From: Clostridiales bacterium
GTDB lineage: Bacteria > Bacillota > Clostridia > Oscillospirales > CAG-272
DNA: 64,000 bases
Assembly (NCBI GenBank): GCA_012800735.1
Contig: JAAZIU010000032.1
Coordinates: forward strand, 22,848-86,847
Direction: 5' to 3'
Shown: positions 9,123 to 18,548 of the stretch, piece after piece
Numbering within the stretch: the first letter of the stretch is position 1
How the letters are laid out: every line of letters starts with the position of its first letter
Made by a program: the position numbers and the translations under genes
Notes under the pieces: model-generated
Database searches by the model: none
Told to the model about the DNA's origin: nothing
The model's input: only the letters and a program-made list of their open reading frames with translations

Positions 9123-10589
9123 TCAATCATTATCGTTCTCCTTAATCTTATCGAGCATCTTGTCAAGTTTTGTCTGTACCATATCTATGCTACTTGCATA
9201 TTTTGAAGCGGTGTCTTCGGACTCAACAATGTATAACAGGGCTTCACCTCCGAGTATCTTTGAATAAACATATGTAAACGGGCATATGACATTTCCGAAA
9301 ATTATGTCGAGCATTCTGCCTGCGACGGGGTCTTGCGCATATTTATTCTTTAAAGCGATATCATAATATTGCGGAACAACATCCTTATATGTCTGATACT
9401 GGAGCGCCTCAAGTATGATCTGTGACATTTCGTCATTTGTAACAACATATGGAATCCCGGCAACTTCAGCGGGGATATATGTGATATAGTCGCTTTGCGA
9501 TTCATCGTATTTCGGCGGCGGAATAATACCGTAGCCGTCCATATTGCGAAGCGCTTCTTTTTCACAGTGATTCAGTCTGTGACATAGGAAAAGAGCGTGA
9601 CCGCCGGCGAAAGTTTCAATCATAGACTGATACTGATAAGATTCTTTTTCCGAGGTGCTTACTTCCAGATACAAGTCGCTTCCGGAAAATCTCTGAAGTT
9701 TTTCGATTACACTGGCTATCCGTTCGGAATACGGCTCTATTATAACGCTTCCATCGCTTTCATGACGTGAAAACCGACAGCCCATGGAAGAAGATAACAT
9801 TGACATATAGTCATATGTTGAAACCATCCCGACCATATCGGCGGTCGTATATTTACCGTCACCGTCAAGATCGGAAGTTACCTTGCTGCATAATTCACAC
9901 ATCCGGTCGTATGTCCATTTGCCGGTGTCGACCGTATTATATATATCTTCGAGATTATAGTCTTCGACGGTTTTTTTATTAAAGAATATAGGAACTGCCC
10001 AGGCGTAGTTTAACATACCGTATGCACCGGCACCGATATAAAGCGAGTTGTTTACCTTAATTTCGTTGTTAATACCCTGAAACCACCATGGCGCTTCAAG
10101 GTCTATGTAATCAGACCGATTAAGCTTGGAAAATAAGCCTTCCGGAACAAGAGCGCCGATGTATGAGCTTGAACCGACAAGCAGGTCGTAATCTCCTCCT
10201 CCGCTCATTACGCTTGCAGTAAGCGCCTTTTTTACACTATCCATTCCCGCGCTATAACCGTTGAAGATACGGTATTCAATATCAATGCCGTATTTGTCTT
10301 CAACATCAAGATTTCGCTTGAAAACAGCGTCTTCGATTATTTCGCCGGTTTCGGTCTCGATATAATAGTAATTTTGCCATTGCTCGGCTGCGGCAAGGAT
10401 ACGGAATGTTGCATTTTCAAAGTCGATTTCGGGAAGCGCGCAGGTGTATTCGGCGGAAGTGGTTTCACTTTCGGTTGCGGCTGTTGTTTCCGCATCGGTT
10501 ACAGTATCGCTTTTTTCTGCTTCCGAACCGCAGGCAGACAGCGCTGATAGAAAAATCAAAACGGCTAAAAGCATTGCAATTAATTTCAT
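9123..10589 (-). CDS. Extracellular solute-binding lipoprotein (family 1-like), copy 2 of 5
   Basis: A 488-residue lipoprotein precursor with lipobox LSAC (Cys20) and a long Thr/Ser/Glu linker. It shares the family landmarks EDAVFKRN near residue 90, the EF-hand-like loop DLDGDGKYTTAD near residue 240, and a GYGIIPPPKYDESQ motif in place of the usual TDFGILP. Closest in layout are the four other copies in this window. The start ATG follows AGAGGGG. It lies 176 bases downstream of copy 3 on the same strand, with a hairpin between them, so it may have its own transcript. No transporter membrane genes are nearby. Confidence 0.85.
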   Translation of the reverse strand: MKLIAMLLAVLIFLSALSACGSEAEKSDTVTDAETTAATESETTSAEYTCALPEIDFENATFRILAAAEQWQNYYYIETETGEIIEDAVFKRNLDVEDKYGIDIEYRIFNGYSAGMDSVKKALTASVMSGGGDYDLLVGSSSYIGALVPEGLFSKLNRSDYIDLEAPWWFQGINNEIKVNNSLYIGAGAYGMLNYAWAVPIFFNKKTVEDYNLEDIYNTVDTGKWTYDRMCELCSKVTSDLDGDGKYTTADMVGMVSTYDYMSMLSSSMGCRFSRHESDGSVIIEPYSERIASVIEKLQRFSGSDLYLEVSTSEKESYQYQSMIETFAGGHALFLCHRLNHCEKEALRNMDGYGIIPPPKYDESQSDYITYIPAEVAGIPYVVTNDEMSQIILEALQYQTYKDVVPQYYDIALKNKYAQDPVAGRMLDIIFGNVICPFTYVYSKILGGEALLYIVESEDTASKYASSIDMVQTKLDKMLDKIKENDND

Positions 10590-10705
10590 ATTGACCCCTC
10601 TTTATTTTAAATAATAATAAATTAATTTACGATTCTCATCTTAAGAAAGTATAAGTTCCTTGTTTTAATGTATATTTAGCTATGTTATTGTGTTAATCAG
10701 AAAAT

Positions 10706-10755
10706 ATCAGAGCTACCGTTTATTCGAAATCATCCTGTTGAACGGCAGCTCTGAT
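10706..10755 (-). terminator. Terminator-like hairpin between lipoprotein copies 3 and 2
   Basis: A 15-bp stem (ATCAGAGCTACCGTT / AACGGCAGCTCTGAT, one mismatch) with a 20-base loop lies 10 bases past the end of copy 3. On the minus strand it is followed by a short T-rich stretch. It could attenuate rather than fully stop transcription into copy 2. Confidence 0.65.
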
Positions 10756-10765
10756 TTAATTAAAG

Positions 10766-12256
10766 TTAAAACGCAAGTATTTTGTCAAGATCCTTTTGAA
10801 TAGCTTTTTCGGTAGAAGCTATTCTCTTTTCAACGGAAGATGCAATTGCAGTGGAGTCTTTACCGACAAGAGAAGCCGGCAGATCGAAGAGTCCGCCCCA
10901 GCCGAACATAATACCCAGTTCATATATTCTCGAACTGAAGATTATATCAAGCATTGCAGAGGATTCCTCATCACGGCTAAGCTTGGTCTTCAGTGTTATT
11001 TCGTAATATGCCGGAGTTAAGGTATACATGGATTCGGCGGAAAGAGCTTCGATTATTATACTTGTCCTTTCAAGATCGGTAACGGTTTTGGGAACCGAGA
11101 AGCCGTTGCCGCTCCAAAGCGAGATCAAATTGTAGTAATTTGTCTGCGCTTCATCGTATTTAGGTACGGGAAGGATACCGAAGTCGGTTTCCATCGAGCG
11201 TAAAAGCGTACAGCGGTTGAGACCGGTGAAATAAAAGAGCAGTCTGTCTTCTTTAAAAGCTTTGTGGAAGCAATCTTCCCAAACATCGGTAAAACCTTTG
11301 ACATTGTTCGAGAGGAGTGATTTGTCTTTGTCACCGTTGATTTTTGATGCGATTTCAAAAGCCTGATAATATCTTTCGGTATTCATAGAGATATACGGAA
11401 TGTCATCATCATCTTTAGAGAAGACACGCACTCCTGCTCCGGCGATAAGAGCGCCGTTGTTCCAGGCTTCACCGGCGAGACCCCAGCTGTCATCATAATC
11501 GTGGGTTCCGTCTCCGTTAATGTCAGTTGAAGCATTGGCCATACAGGAATACATCAAATCCATCGTCCATTTGCCTTCGTTGACTTGGGCATACAAATCC
11601 GGTAGATTCAGGGTGGTCGCGAAATTCTTGTTGAACATTATCGACCATGTCGCATCTTTATCCATAATTACGAGGTCGCCGGTCATAATAAATACTTTTT
11701 TGGCAATCGATAAAGAATCCCGGCAGTTATGGTCATACCATGGCCGGTCGAGATCAACAAAAGTAAGATCCTTGAAATCGATAAGCATTCCCTCTGTAAA
11801 AAGAGATGTGTTTGAAGAAATACCCATTGCAAGCATATCATAAGCATCTTCACCGGCAAGAATTACCTTTTTTGCAGCTCCGCCCGGATCCGACTGCGAA
11901 GCATCTTCAACAACAGTGAAGTTATACTTTTCCGAGACTCGCATATTTCTTTCGTAAACAGCGTCATTTATCGGGTCTCCGGTAGCTTCGGCTGCATAAA
12001 TATCCCTGCTGGTCCAGTGAGTGTTGAAAGCTCCCTTGGTCAGGACTCTGAATGAGTAACCTCCGAAATCCTGTTCCGGTAGATCAGGTTTAAGTTGAGT
12101 TGTCTCCTCTTCGCCGGCATTGGTTTGTTGATCAACCACAGACGCCGTCGTGAGAGCCGGATCTTTTTTACCGGAATCCCCGCAAGATAATATAGAACCG
12201 GCGATTAAAAGTGCGCACAGAGCAAGAGAAAGATAACTTTGAATAGAACGTTTCAT
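10766..12256 (-). CDS. Extracellular solute-binding lipoprotein (family 1-like), copy 3 of 5
   Basis: A 496-residue precursor with lipobox ILSC (Cys25). Family landmarks are SRDIYAAEATGDPINDAVYERN near residues 80-105, the EF-hand-like loop DINGDGTHDYDD near residue 245, and METDFGILPVPKYDEAQ near residue 360. It is most like copy 1 in these landmarks. The start follows GGAGGG. It begins 51 bases after the heparinase-like lyase gene on the same strand, so both probably come from the promoter at 14198-14226. Capture of the lyase products is the natural inference. Confidence 0.86.
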   Translation of the reverse strand: MKRSIQSYLSLALCALLIAGSILSCGDSGKKDPALTTASVVDQQTNAGEEETTQLKPDLPEQDFGGYSFRVLTKGAFNTHWTSRDIYAAEATGDPINDAVYERNMRVSEKYNFTVVEDASQSDPGGAAKKVILAGEDAYDMLAMGISSNTSLFTEGMLIDFKDLTFVDLDRPWYDHNCRDSLSIAKKVFIMTGDLVIMDKDATWSIMFNKNFATTLNLPDLYAQVNEGKWTMDLMYSCMANASTDINGDGTHDYDDSWGLAGEAWNNGALIAGAGVRVFSKDDDDIPYISMNTERYYQAFEIASKINGDKDKSLLSNNVKGFTDVWEDCFHKAFKEDRLLFYFTGLNRCTLLRSMETDFGILPVPKYDEAQTNYYNLISLWSGNGFSVPKTVTDLERTSIIIEALSAESMYTLTPAYYEITLKTKLSRDEESSAMLDIIFSSRIYELGIMFGWGGLFDLPASLVGKDSTAIASSVEKRIASTEKAIQKDLDKILAF

Positions 12257-12307
12257 TATATACCCTCCATATTTTGTATGTTTATAGCTTTAATGCTTCT
12301 TATCGTT

Positions 12308-14140
12308 TTAAATTATTTTTGCCGTTAATGCATATTCCTTTGATATAATATTTTCTTCTGTCAGGCGGATACGAGTAAGCGATTCGGTTTGCCACTCATT
12401 TCTCAGTTTGCTTTCAAGTTTGATTTTATCCGTTGAATATGACAACGCTTCATCATATTCCGCCAATACACCGGCGTTGTTCAGTCTAATTTTACCGGAT
12501 GCGGTATTTTCCGGTTCTTCTACGCAAATAATTGAAAAGGCGATTTTTCCGGGTTCGTTAAGGGAGATATTATCGGTGCAGGCAAAGCAATTGTCATTAA
12601 GAGAAACAGAACGAATATAAGAATTTATACCCGCTTCCTCAGGATAAGCATTTTTTAGTTCAAGAACAAGTTTTCCGTTTTCGCAGGAAATAATATTCGC
12701 ATGATACTGCTTTCCGTTAAGCTGCTCACAGCCGTTTATTTCGGGCAGGTTGTGATAAAGCGAGCGCATCGTCCAAAGGGTGTATCTCTTGCTTGAGAAG
12801 GTATCTTTACAATATTGCTCAACTCCCGCATCAATAAATACCGGTGTTTCACGGTTGAAGAGAATAAAGTTACCGATATCATTATGATTATGGCTTTCAG
12901 CGTTATGCCCTCCTTTTGCAGCCAGCGAAAGACCGGATTCGCTTCTGACAATCAAAACTTCAAGGTTCGGGTAAAATATAGTTTCTGGTTTAAGAGGTAT
13001 CGGCTGGCAGGCAGGATACGGTTCGAATAAATTCTTAAAAGAGCGGTACGGAGTTGAAGATGATGACCAGCTGTTGAAACTCAACTTATTGGCTTTGAAA
13101 GCAGCATATCCGCAAAGTTTATCTGATTTACACAGTCTTCCCATGCGTGAAAGCAGCGTGGGACAGCCGCCGCTGAAATGCGATGCGTCCGCAAAGTTTG
13201 CATATACGCTGCCGCAGAGATTGAAGTCGACGATATATTCGCACAGCCGTTTTACAAACGGAACATCAAAGAGTGCAACTTCCCCGCCGGTCATGTCTGA
13301 AATTATTTCAAGACAATCGAAATAGGAAGCGCCGGCTACCCCCCAATAACCCGGACCTTCATCACAGCCTCCGTCTTCCGGATAATCCTTTGTAAACCGA
13401 TCAAGAATCACTGAGGATCTTTCAAGGGCATAAATACGCTTTTCGATATCTGTTTCGCAGAGCATAACTGCGTTAAGGACGTTTGATACAATCCAAGGAG
13501 TCCAGTTGTTGAGCGTTTCGCCTCTGTCCCCCATCCATCCGTTGCCCTCTCCTTTAACCTCGTAATAAACATGAAAGATTCTGTTTTTAAGCATACTCAG
13601 AATACGGGCGCGGATAACCGGGGTCACGGGGTCTAAAATCTCTCCGCCGAGATACCATATCCAGGCGAGAAGCGCGCCGGTTTGAGCGGAAAAAAGGTCG
13701 ACATAACGAACATCGTCTTCTTCTGTCAGATTAAAGGCATCCGGCAGACAATTCGGCGCATTGCCGTGATTTTGTCTTATATGCGCCGGGATTACCCAGG
13801 TTGATTCCTCAAGAATTGCCCAAATGTAATCTATGAGCAGATCGGTGAATCTACCCTGTTTTTCAGTCAGCTCCGCCAAAAGAAGCAATATAGCTGCATC
13901 GCGGCGTTCAAAATATGGCTTTTCATATTCGGAACGGTTTCCGTCGCGGTAATATTTCATATAAAGCGTTGCAGGAAGCTGCGGAACCGGTTTGTTGAGC
14001 AGTTTTTCGGAATATGCAACTGCATTGGGGCAGCTTATCTTTGCAACATCAAATCCTACGTCGGACATTAACTTCAAATCTTCGATTCTCAGAGTGTGAA
14101 TTTTATAGTCCTTTATTATTTCATCAAAAAGAGCGGGCAT
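12308..14140 (-). CDS. Heparinase II/III-like polysaccharide lyase
   Basis: A 610-residue protein. The N-terminal half is an alpha/alpha toroid region (GWMGDRGETLNNWTPWIVSNVL, then DGGCDEGPGYWG). The C-terminal half is the heparinase II/III-like beta-sandwich, with the family motif around GHNAESHNHNDIGNFILF near residues 405-425. Family members cleave uronic-acid polysaccharides by beta-elimination. I chose the ATG at 14140 because GGAGG sits five bases upstream; an ATG at 14164 overlaps that site. No signal peptide is seen, so it may act in the cytoplasm on imported oligosaccharides. It is followed by a binding lipoprotein. The substrate polymer is not determinable here. Confidence 0.83.
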   Translation of the reverse strand: MPALFDEIIKDYKIHTLRIEDLKLMSDVGFDVAKISCPNAVAYSEKLLNKPVPQLPATLYMKYYRDGNRSEYEKPYFERRDAAILLLLAELTEKQGRFTDLLIDYIWAILEESTWVIPAHIRQNHGNAPNCLPDAFNLTEEDDVRYVDLFSAQTGALLAWIWYLGGEILDPVTPVIRARILSMLKNRIFHVYYEVKGEGNGWMGDRGETLNNWTPWIVSNVLNAVMLCETDIEKRIYALERSSVILDRFTKDYPEDGGCDEGPGYWGVAGASYFDCLEIISDMTGGEVALFDVPFVKRLCEYIVDFNLCGSVYANFADASHFSGGCPTLLSRMGRLCKSDKLCGYAAFKANKLSFNSWSSSSTPYRSFKNLFEPYPACQPIPLKPETIFYPNLEVLIVRSESGLSLAAKGGHNAESHNHNDIGNFILFNRETPVFIDAGVEQYCKDTFSSKRYTLWTMRSLYHNLPEINGCEQLNGKQYHANIISCENGKLVLELKNAYPEEAGINSYIRSVSLNDNCFACTDNISLNEPGKIAFSIICVEEPENTASGKIRLNNAGVLAEYDEALSYSTDKIKLESKLRNEWQTESLTRIRLTEENIISKEYALTAKII

Positions 14141-14197
14141 ATTGTCCTCCATGACATAAATCATTATTCGAATTCGCTGAACGTCTGTACTGAATAT

Positions 14198-14226
14198 ATT
14201 TTAACTCAAAAAAGCTTAAATGTCAA
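14198..14226 (-). promoter_or_regulatory. Sigma-A promoter for the lyase/lipoprotein unit
   Basis: Read on the minus strand: TTGACA, 17-base spacer, TAAAAT. It lies 58 bases upstream of the chosen lyase start and back to back with the plus-strand promoter at 14299. Confidence 0.75.
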
Positions 14227-14298
14227 TGATTTAACAATATTTCTTGATAATTATGGTTATAATTCTAAAATGAATATTTATATAGATGCATTTAATAC

Positions 14299-14327
14299 TT
14301 GATTTTGGCTCGAATATGTGTTATATT
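14299..14327 (+). promoter_or_regulatory. Sigma-A promoter for GH39 gene
   Basis: TTGATT, 17-base spacer, TATATT, 41 bases before the GH39 start, which has an AGAGG ribosome site. Confidence 0.6.
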
Positions 14328-14368
14328 AATATTACGGATTGCCGATATAAAGAAAAGAGGTAAATGTC

Positions 14369-15706
14369 ATGAAAGTAAAAGTTGATTTTAACAATATTTG
14401 CGGACCGATCAAAATAATGAACGCCGTTAACAACGCTCCGGTCTGGAAACGCAACAACGATCAAAACATCAACAATTTTGAATCCTATAAAGCGGCTGAA
14501 ATTCCTTACGGCCGAACTCATGATGCTTCGATTGACTACGGATACGGTCGAGAACACTGCGTTGATGTTCACGGTATATTCCCGAATTTCGATGCCGATG
14601 AAAACGATCCCGCGTCATACGATTTCTTCCTTACCGACGAATACCTGAACCGTTTTTTCCTTGCCGGAACCAAGCCGTTTTACAGACTCGGCAGCTGCAT
14701 TGAGCACTGGACAAAGAAATACGGCACTCTTCCGCCGAAAGATTTCGGCAAATGGGCGCGTATATGCGAGCGCATCATCAGCCATTACAACGACGGCTGG
14801 GCTGACGGACATCATATGAATATTGAATATTGGGAGATATGGAATGAGCCGGACGGCAGCAGCGACGATGCACCGCCAGAAAACAAACTTACATGGGGCG
14901 GAACACGGCAGCAGTTTTTCGAGCTTTATGAGATAACCGCAACATATCTCAAGGAAAAACATCCCAACTGCAAAATAGGCGGTCCCGCTCTTTGTTACCC
15001 TCATATTGAATGGACAAACGCATTTCTCAAATATCTTACCAGAGACGGAAAAAGAGTTCCCCTCGATTTCTTTTCATGGCACGGATATACAAACGACCCG
15101 AAAAAGATGATTCCGGCTGCTCACAGCGCTCGCCAGATGCTGGACGCTCACGGATACACGGAAACTGAGAGTATCTACAACGAGTGGAATTATGTCAACA
15201 GCTTTACCGGCGATCAGCTTGTAAAGGACCTTGCGGTTGTGCGCAGCCTTAAAGGCGCCGCTTTTATCGGTGGGATAATGACGGCAATGCAAGGCTGTCC
15301 GGTTGATATGCTGATGTATTATGACGCCCGTATGAGCGGATTTAACGGGCTATGGAATATGTATGATAAAACCGAGCTTAAGGGATATCATGCCCTTAAA
15401 TCCTGGGGTGAGCTGCGTCATTACAAAAACGAGGCAAAGAGCTGTTCGGATGACGACGAGATTTATGTTGTCGCAGGTACTGACGGCGGCAGAGGATATA
15501 TCCTTGTAACCTATTATACCGATCTCGAAAATCAGCCCGCTAAAACGGTGGATATCGAGATTAGTGGCGCGCCGTCAGAGGTATGGTGTCACTCAAGACT
15601 TGACGATGACTATGATTTTGATAATCCCCGTAACTGCAGACTTCATGATGGAAAACTCAGCTTTGTGATGCAGCCGAATACAATGCTTAAAATATTCTCA
15701 AAATAA
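14369..15706 (+). CDS. GH39-family glycosidase (beta-xylosidase-like)
   Basis: A 445-residue protein without a signal peptide. The clan GH-A acid/base motif is EIWNEPD (Glu160) and the nucleophile motif is IYNEWNY (Glu272), in the spacing and context seen in GH39 xylosidases and iduronidases. The first residues (NICGPIKIMNA) and the C-terminal beta region also fit GH39. It would hydrolyse short xylosides, or possibly uronides, in the cytoplasm. It is divergent from a heparinase-like lyase and is followed 67 bases later by an SGNH esterase, a pairing that suits removal of acetyl groups from the same oligosaccharides. Exact specificity is inferred. Confidence 0.85.
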   Translation: MKVKVDFNNICGPIKIMNAVNNAPVWKRNNDQNINNFESYKAAEIPYGRTHDASIDYGYGREHCVDVHGIFPNFDADENDPASYDFFLTDEYLNRFFLAGTKPFYRLGSCIEHWTKKYGTLPPKDFGKWARICERIISHYNDGWADGHHMNIEYWEIWNEPDGSSDDAPPENKLTWGGTRQQFFELYEITATYLKEKHPNCKIGGPALCYPHIEWTNAFLKYLTRDGKRVPLDFFSWHGYTNDPKKMIPAAHSARQMLDAHGYTETESIYNEWNYVNSFTGDQLVKDLAVVRSLKGAAFIGGIMTAMQGCPVDMLMYYDARMSGFNGLWNMYDKTELKGYHALKSWGELRHYKNEAKSCSDDDEIYVVAGTDGGRGYILVTYYTDLENQPAKTVDIEISGAPSEVWCHSRLDDDYDFDNPRNCRLHDGKLSFVMQPNTMLKIFSK

Positions 15707-15736
15707 ATTACCGCTTATTTCTGCGATTTATGTAAG

Positions 15737-15773
15737 AAAGGACGCTTGCGTTCTGCGCAAACGTTTAAATATT
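15737..15773 (+). promoter_or_regulatory. Split ribosome binding site: AAAGG, stem-loop, then ATG
   Basis: AAAGG at 15737-15741 is 32 bases from the ATG at 15774, too far for normal initiation. The bases between hold a stem (15742-15750 with 15756-15764, eight of nine pairs, five-base loop). Folding it out leaves a nine-base spacing. An alternative is initiation at the in-frame CTG at 15753. Confidence 0.45.
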
Positions 15774-16553
15774 ATGAAGTTATATGATTATCTTTTGAAG
15801 CCAACCGAAAACCCGCTTGACAACATTCCGGAAGACGGCGGTTTTTCCGCGATTTTCAGGACGATCGCATGCATCGGTGATTCCCTCTCGTCGGGTGAGT
15901 TTGAATCCCGCAATCCGGACGGCTCACGCGGTTACCACGATATGTTTGAATATTCGTGGGGACAATTCATCGCCCGTCAGATCGGTGCCAAAGTATATAA
16001 TTTTTCCCGCGGGGGAATGACAGCAATCGAATATGTCAAGTCTTTTGCAGAAGCAAATGACATGTGGTCTAAGGAAAAGCTTGCGCAGGCATATATAGTT
16101 GCGCTCGGATGCAATGACCTTTTAGGTATGAATCAGACTGTCGGTACTGTTGACGATCTCCGCGACGATTATACGGAAAACCCGGATACCTTTGCCGGGT
16201 GGTACGGTAAAGTCATACAGAGATATATGAAGATGCAGCCACGCGCCAAATTCTTCCTTATGACGATGGTCAGGGGCGGAGATGCAGACTACGATGCAAA
16301 GGTTGCGGCTCAAGCTCAACTTATGCGGGATATAGCCGCAAGATTTGATAATACATATGTTATTGACCTTGAAAGATACGGACCTGTATACGATGAAGCG
16401 TTTCGCGAGAAATTCTTTATGTTGGGGCATATGAATCCTGCCGGCTATTTGCTTACCGCGAAAATGACGATGGCTTATATCGACTATATTATAAGAAGCG
16501 ATTTCAAAGCTTTTCGGGATGTCGGATTTATAGGGACAGATCTTTACGATTAA
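15774..16553 (+). CDS. SGNH/GDSL-family hydrolase (esterase)
   Basis: A 259-residue cytoplasmic protein. The block I motif is CIGDSLSSGE with catalytic Ser37. Block III is ALGCNDLLG (Asn), and block V is LGHMNPAGY with His219. The Asp normally three residues before the His is replaced by Met (MLGH), a variant seen in a subgroup of these esterases. Members deacetylate carbohydrates or other small esters. It follows the GH39 gene by 67 bases and is closed by a strong terminator. Its translation start region is unusual (stem-loop between Shine-Dalgarno and ATG). Substrate is inferred from context. Confidence 0.8.
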   Translation: MKLYDYLLKPTENPLDNIPEDGGFSAIFRTIACIGDSLSSGEFESRNPDGSRGYHDMFEYSWGQFIARQIGAKVYNFSRGGMTAIEYVKSFAEANDMWSKEKLAQAYIVALGCNDLLGMNQTVGTVDDLRDDYTENPDTFAGWYGKVIQRYMKMQPRAKFFLMTMVRGGDADYDAKVAAQAQLMRDIAARFDNTYVIDLERYGPVYDEAFREKFFMLGHMNPAGYLLTAKMTMAYIDYIIRSDFKAFRDVGFIGTDLYD

Positions 16554-16600
16554 AAGCTTTCATGTCGGATATTTTATAATTTAATAATAGGTTAGCATTA

Positions 16601-16645
16601 AAACATGTTCCAAATTTCCTTTAACCGGAAATCTGGAACATGTTT
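16601..16645 (+). terminator. Intrinsic terminator after the SGNH gene
   Basis: A 19-bp stem (AAACATGTTCCAAATTTCC with its near-perfect complement, one G-T wobble) with a seven-base loop. It lies 48 bases past the SGNH stop. Confidence 0.75.
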
Positions 16646-16756
16646 AGTTGAGTTATGAAAAATGTCCGAATGATTTGATTTATAACTGAAAATCCGCAAG
16701 TCAACGCTATATGTTCTGAGAATCAAATTTTTATAATAAAAAGAAAGGGTTTATAT

Positions 16757-17500
16757 ATGAAGAAGATAGGAATAGCTTTGGGCGGAGGCGGCAGCAGAGG
16801 ATTTGCTCATCTCGGTGCGATAAAAGCATTGAGAGAAAAGGGGATTTATCCCGATGTTTTTTCGGGAACAAGTGCGGGTTCGATCGCTGCTGCTCTTCTT
16901 GCAGCCAAAAAAACACCGGATGAGATATTTGAGATATTGAAAGACATAAAATTGACCGATGCAACAAATGTTACATTACCGATAAACGGATTTGCGGCAC
17001 TGGATGATTTAAGGGAAATGTTGGATGAAATATTAGAGGGTAAAAATTTTTCCGATTTAGAACATAAGTTATTTGTATGTGTATCAAATCTTTATACCGG
17101 TGGTGTTGAATATCTTACTTCCGGTAATGTGGCCAGAGCGGTTCAGGCTTCTTCATCGATTCCCATCTTATTTACACCGGTCGAAATAAACGGGCAGCTA
17201 TACGTTGACGGCGGACTTATCGACAATGTCCCGATAGAACCATTGATCGATGAATGTGATTATATAATAGCAATTGATCTTATGCCGGTAAAAATCGTAG
17301 AGAAAGTTGAGGGAATATCCGATATCATAGTGCGGATGATACAAATAAGCGCTGCGATACAGGCGGATAAAAAAGAATACTGCGATGTGTTGATAAGACT
17401 TGAAGAGGTAGCCGATTATAATATTCTGGATATGAATCATAATCGAAAAATATTCGAAATAGGTTATGAGATAGTAAAAAACATGGATATCAGTCTTTAA
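16757..17500 (+). CDS. Patatin-like phospholipase
   Basis: A 247-residue protein of the bacterial patatin (RssA/YlbK-like) type. It shows the oxyanion-hole motif LGGGGSRGFAHLG at residues 7-20, the nucleophile elbow GTSAG with Ser39, and the DGG motif with Asp151, which together complete the Ser-Asp dyad. No signal peptide or membrane segment is seen, so a cytoplasmic lipid acyl hydrolase is likely. The ATG follows AAAGGG. It stands alone between a terminator on the left and a bidirectional hairpin on the right. The physiological lipid is unknown. Confidence 0.88.
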   Translation: MKKIGIALGGGGSRGFAHLGAIKALREKGIYPDVFSGTSAGSIAAALLAAKKTPDEIFEILKDIKLTDATNVTLPINGFAALDDLREMLDEILEGKNFSDLEHKLFVCVSNLYTGGVEYLTSGNVARAVQASSSIPILFTPVEINGQLYVDGGLIDNVPIEPLIDECDYIIAIDLMPVKIVEKVEGISDIIVRMIQISAAIQADKKEYCDVLIRLEEVADYNILDMNHNRKIFEIGYEIVKNMDISL

Positions 17501-17519
17501 TTACTAAATATAAAAATGC

Positions 17520-17557
17520 AATACTGCCGGTATTATGAATTACAATCCGGCAGTATT
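17520..17557. terminator. Bidirectional terminator between patatin and the NUDIX operon
   Basis: A perfect 11-bp stem (AATACTGCCGG / CCGGCAGTATT) with a 16-base loop sits between two convergent genes. Confidence 0.8.
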
Positions 17558-17573
17558 ATACCGTTATGTTATA

Positions 17574-18548
17574 TTAAATTAAATACTTTTCCTTGAGCTG
17601 ATAAATCAGTTTCCGATCAGCCGGACATAAATCAAAACCGGAGATTTCTTCCGGAATAACCCATCGGATATCGGCGTGTTCTGTAAGGGTCGGTTCACCT
17701 GATGATATCATACATTCGTATAAAGTCAGCCGGATTTTAATGTCGGGATATTCCTCGATCGAAACGGCAAGAGGTTGTTTGACAGATATATCGACTTTAA
17801 GCTCTTCCCTGCATTCGCGGACAAGAGCGGTTTCGCCGGTTTCTCCTGCTTCGAGCTTGCCGCCGACAAATTCCCATTTCATCGGTCTTGATTTTGAAGC
17901 TCCTCTCTGAGCCAAAAGCACGCGTCCGTCAGCTCGCTTAATAAATGCCGCTGATACATCGACAAGGTCGGTTCTGCCGGTAATTCTGTAACCAATGATG
18001 TAATTTGAAGCGTAGTTTTTTGGATTCTCAACGCTTATTTTGCCGTTGCCGTGAAGATTATAGGTTTTATAAATTACTCCGTCAGTTTCGAAAGCAACGG
18101 TGTGTATCCCCTTCCAAGGGGCGCCGGGATTCCAGTATGATATGATATATTTTCCGGGGTTATTAAGCTCACTTGACTTTATCCTGATATACTTTAGTCG
18201 GAATTTTTTCAGCATTACACCCGTAAGAAGAATATTTGAGCCGAAAAATCCCCAGCCGACCATTAAAGCCGAGAGCTGAAACTGTTTTATCGTCTCATAT
18301 AAAGTCGATTCAATCCCAAAAATCACCTTTATATTATGAATCGAGATCGCTTCGCAGACATTATGCTGCGCTTTATAAAGACCGTATCTGTAAGATTGAC
18401 CGACTTCGCCGTTTTGATCATTTATTAGTTTGTTTTTAGTTTGAACGAGTTTTTCTGCCTTTTTATTATGACTGTAGTTTGCCGCGGTTATTATAAGATA
18501 TCCCGTAATGTATGCAGTGAACGCAGCAATGATAATCCGGATCAGCAT
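17574..18548 (-). CDS. Membrane-anchored papain-like (C39-type fold) domain fused to a NUDIX hydrolase
   Basis: A 324-residue protein in three parts. Residues 1-23 form one membrane helix. Residues 55-190 look like a papain-like cysteine peptidase domain: QHNVC (Cys65), GIHTVAF (His149) and TYN (Asn164) give a Cys-His-Asn arrangement. Residues 195-324 are a MutT-like NUDIX domain with an intact Nudix box starting at Gly230 (G-x5-E-x7-R-E-x-x-E-E) after WEFVGG. NUDIX enzymes of this type hydrolyse nucleoside diphosphate-X compounds such as oxidised dNTPs. The start overlaps the stop of the M3 peptidase gene by seven bases, so they are co-translated. The fusion is unusual; the papain-like call rests on motif spacing only. 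Confidence 0.75.
   Translation of the reverse strand: MLIRIIIAAFTAYITGYLIITAANYSHNKKAEKLVQTKNKLINDQNGEVGQSYRYGLYKAQHNVCEAISIHNIKVIFGIESTLYETIKQFQLSALMVGWGFFGSNILLTGVMLKKFRLKYIRIKSSELNNPGKYIISYWNPGAPWKGIHTVAFETDGVIYKTYNLHGNGKISVENPKNYASNYIIGYRITGRTDLVDVSAAFIKRADGRVLLAQRGASKSRPMKWEFVGGKLEAGETGETALVRECREELKVDISVKQPLAVSIEEYPDIKIRLTLYECMISSGEPTLTEHADIRWVIPEEISGFDLCPADRKLIYQLKEKYLI

Noticed and set aside
15756..15768. AAACGTTT as a LacI/CcpA-type operator
   Set aside because: The sequence is one arm of the stem-loop at the start site, and no regulator gene is adjacent; too short to claim.
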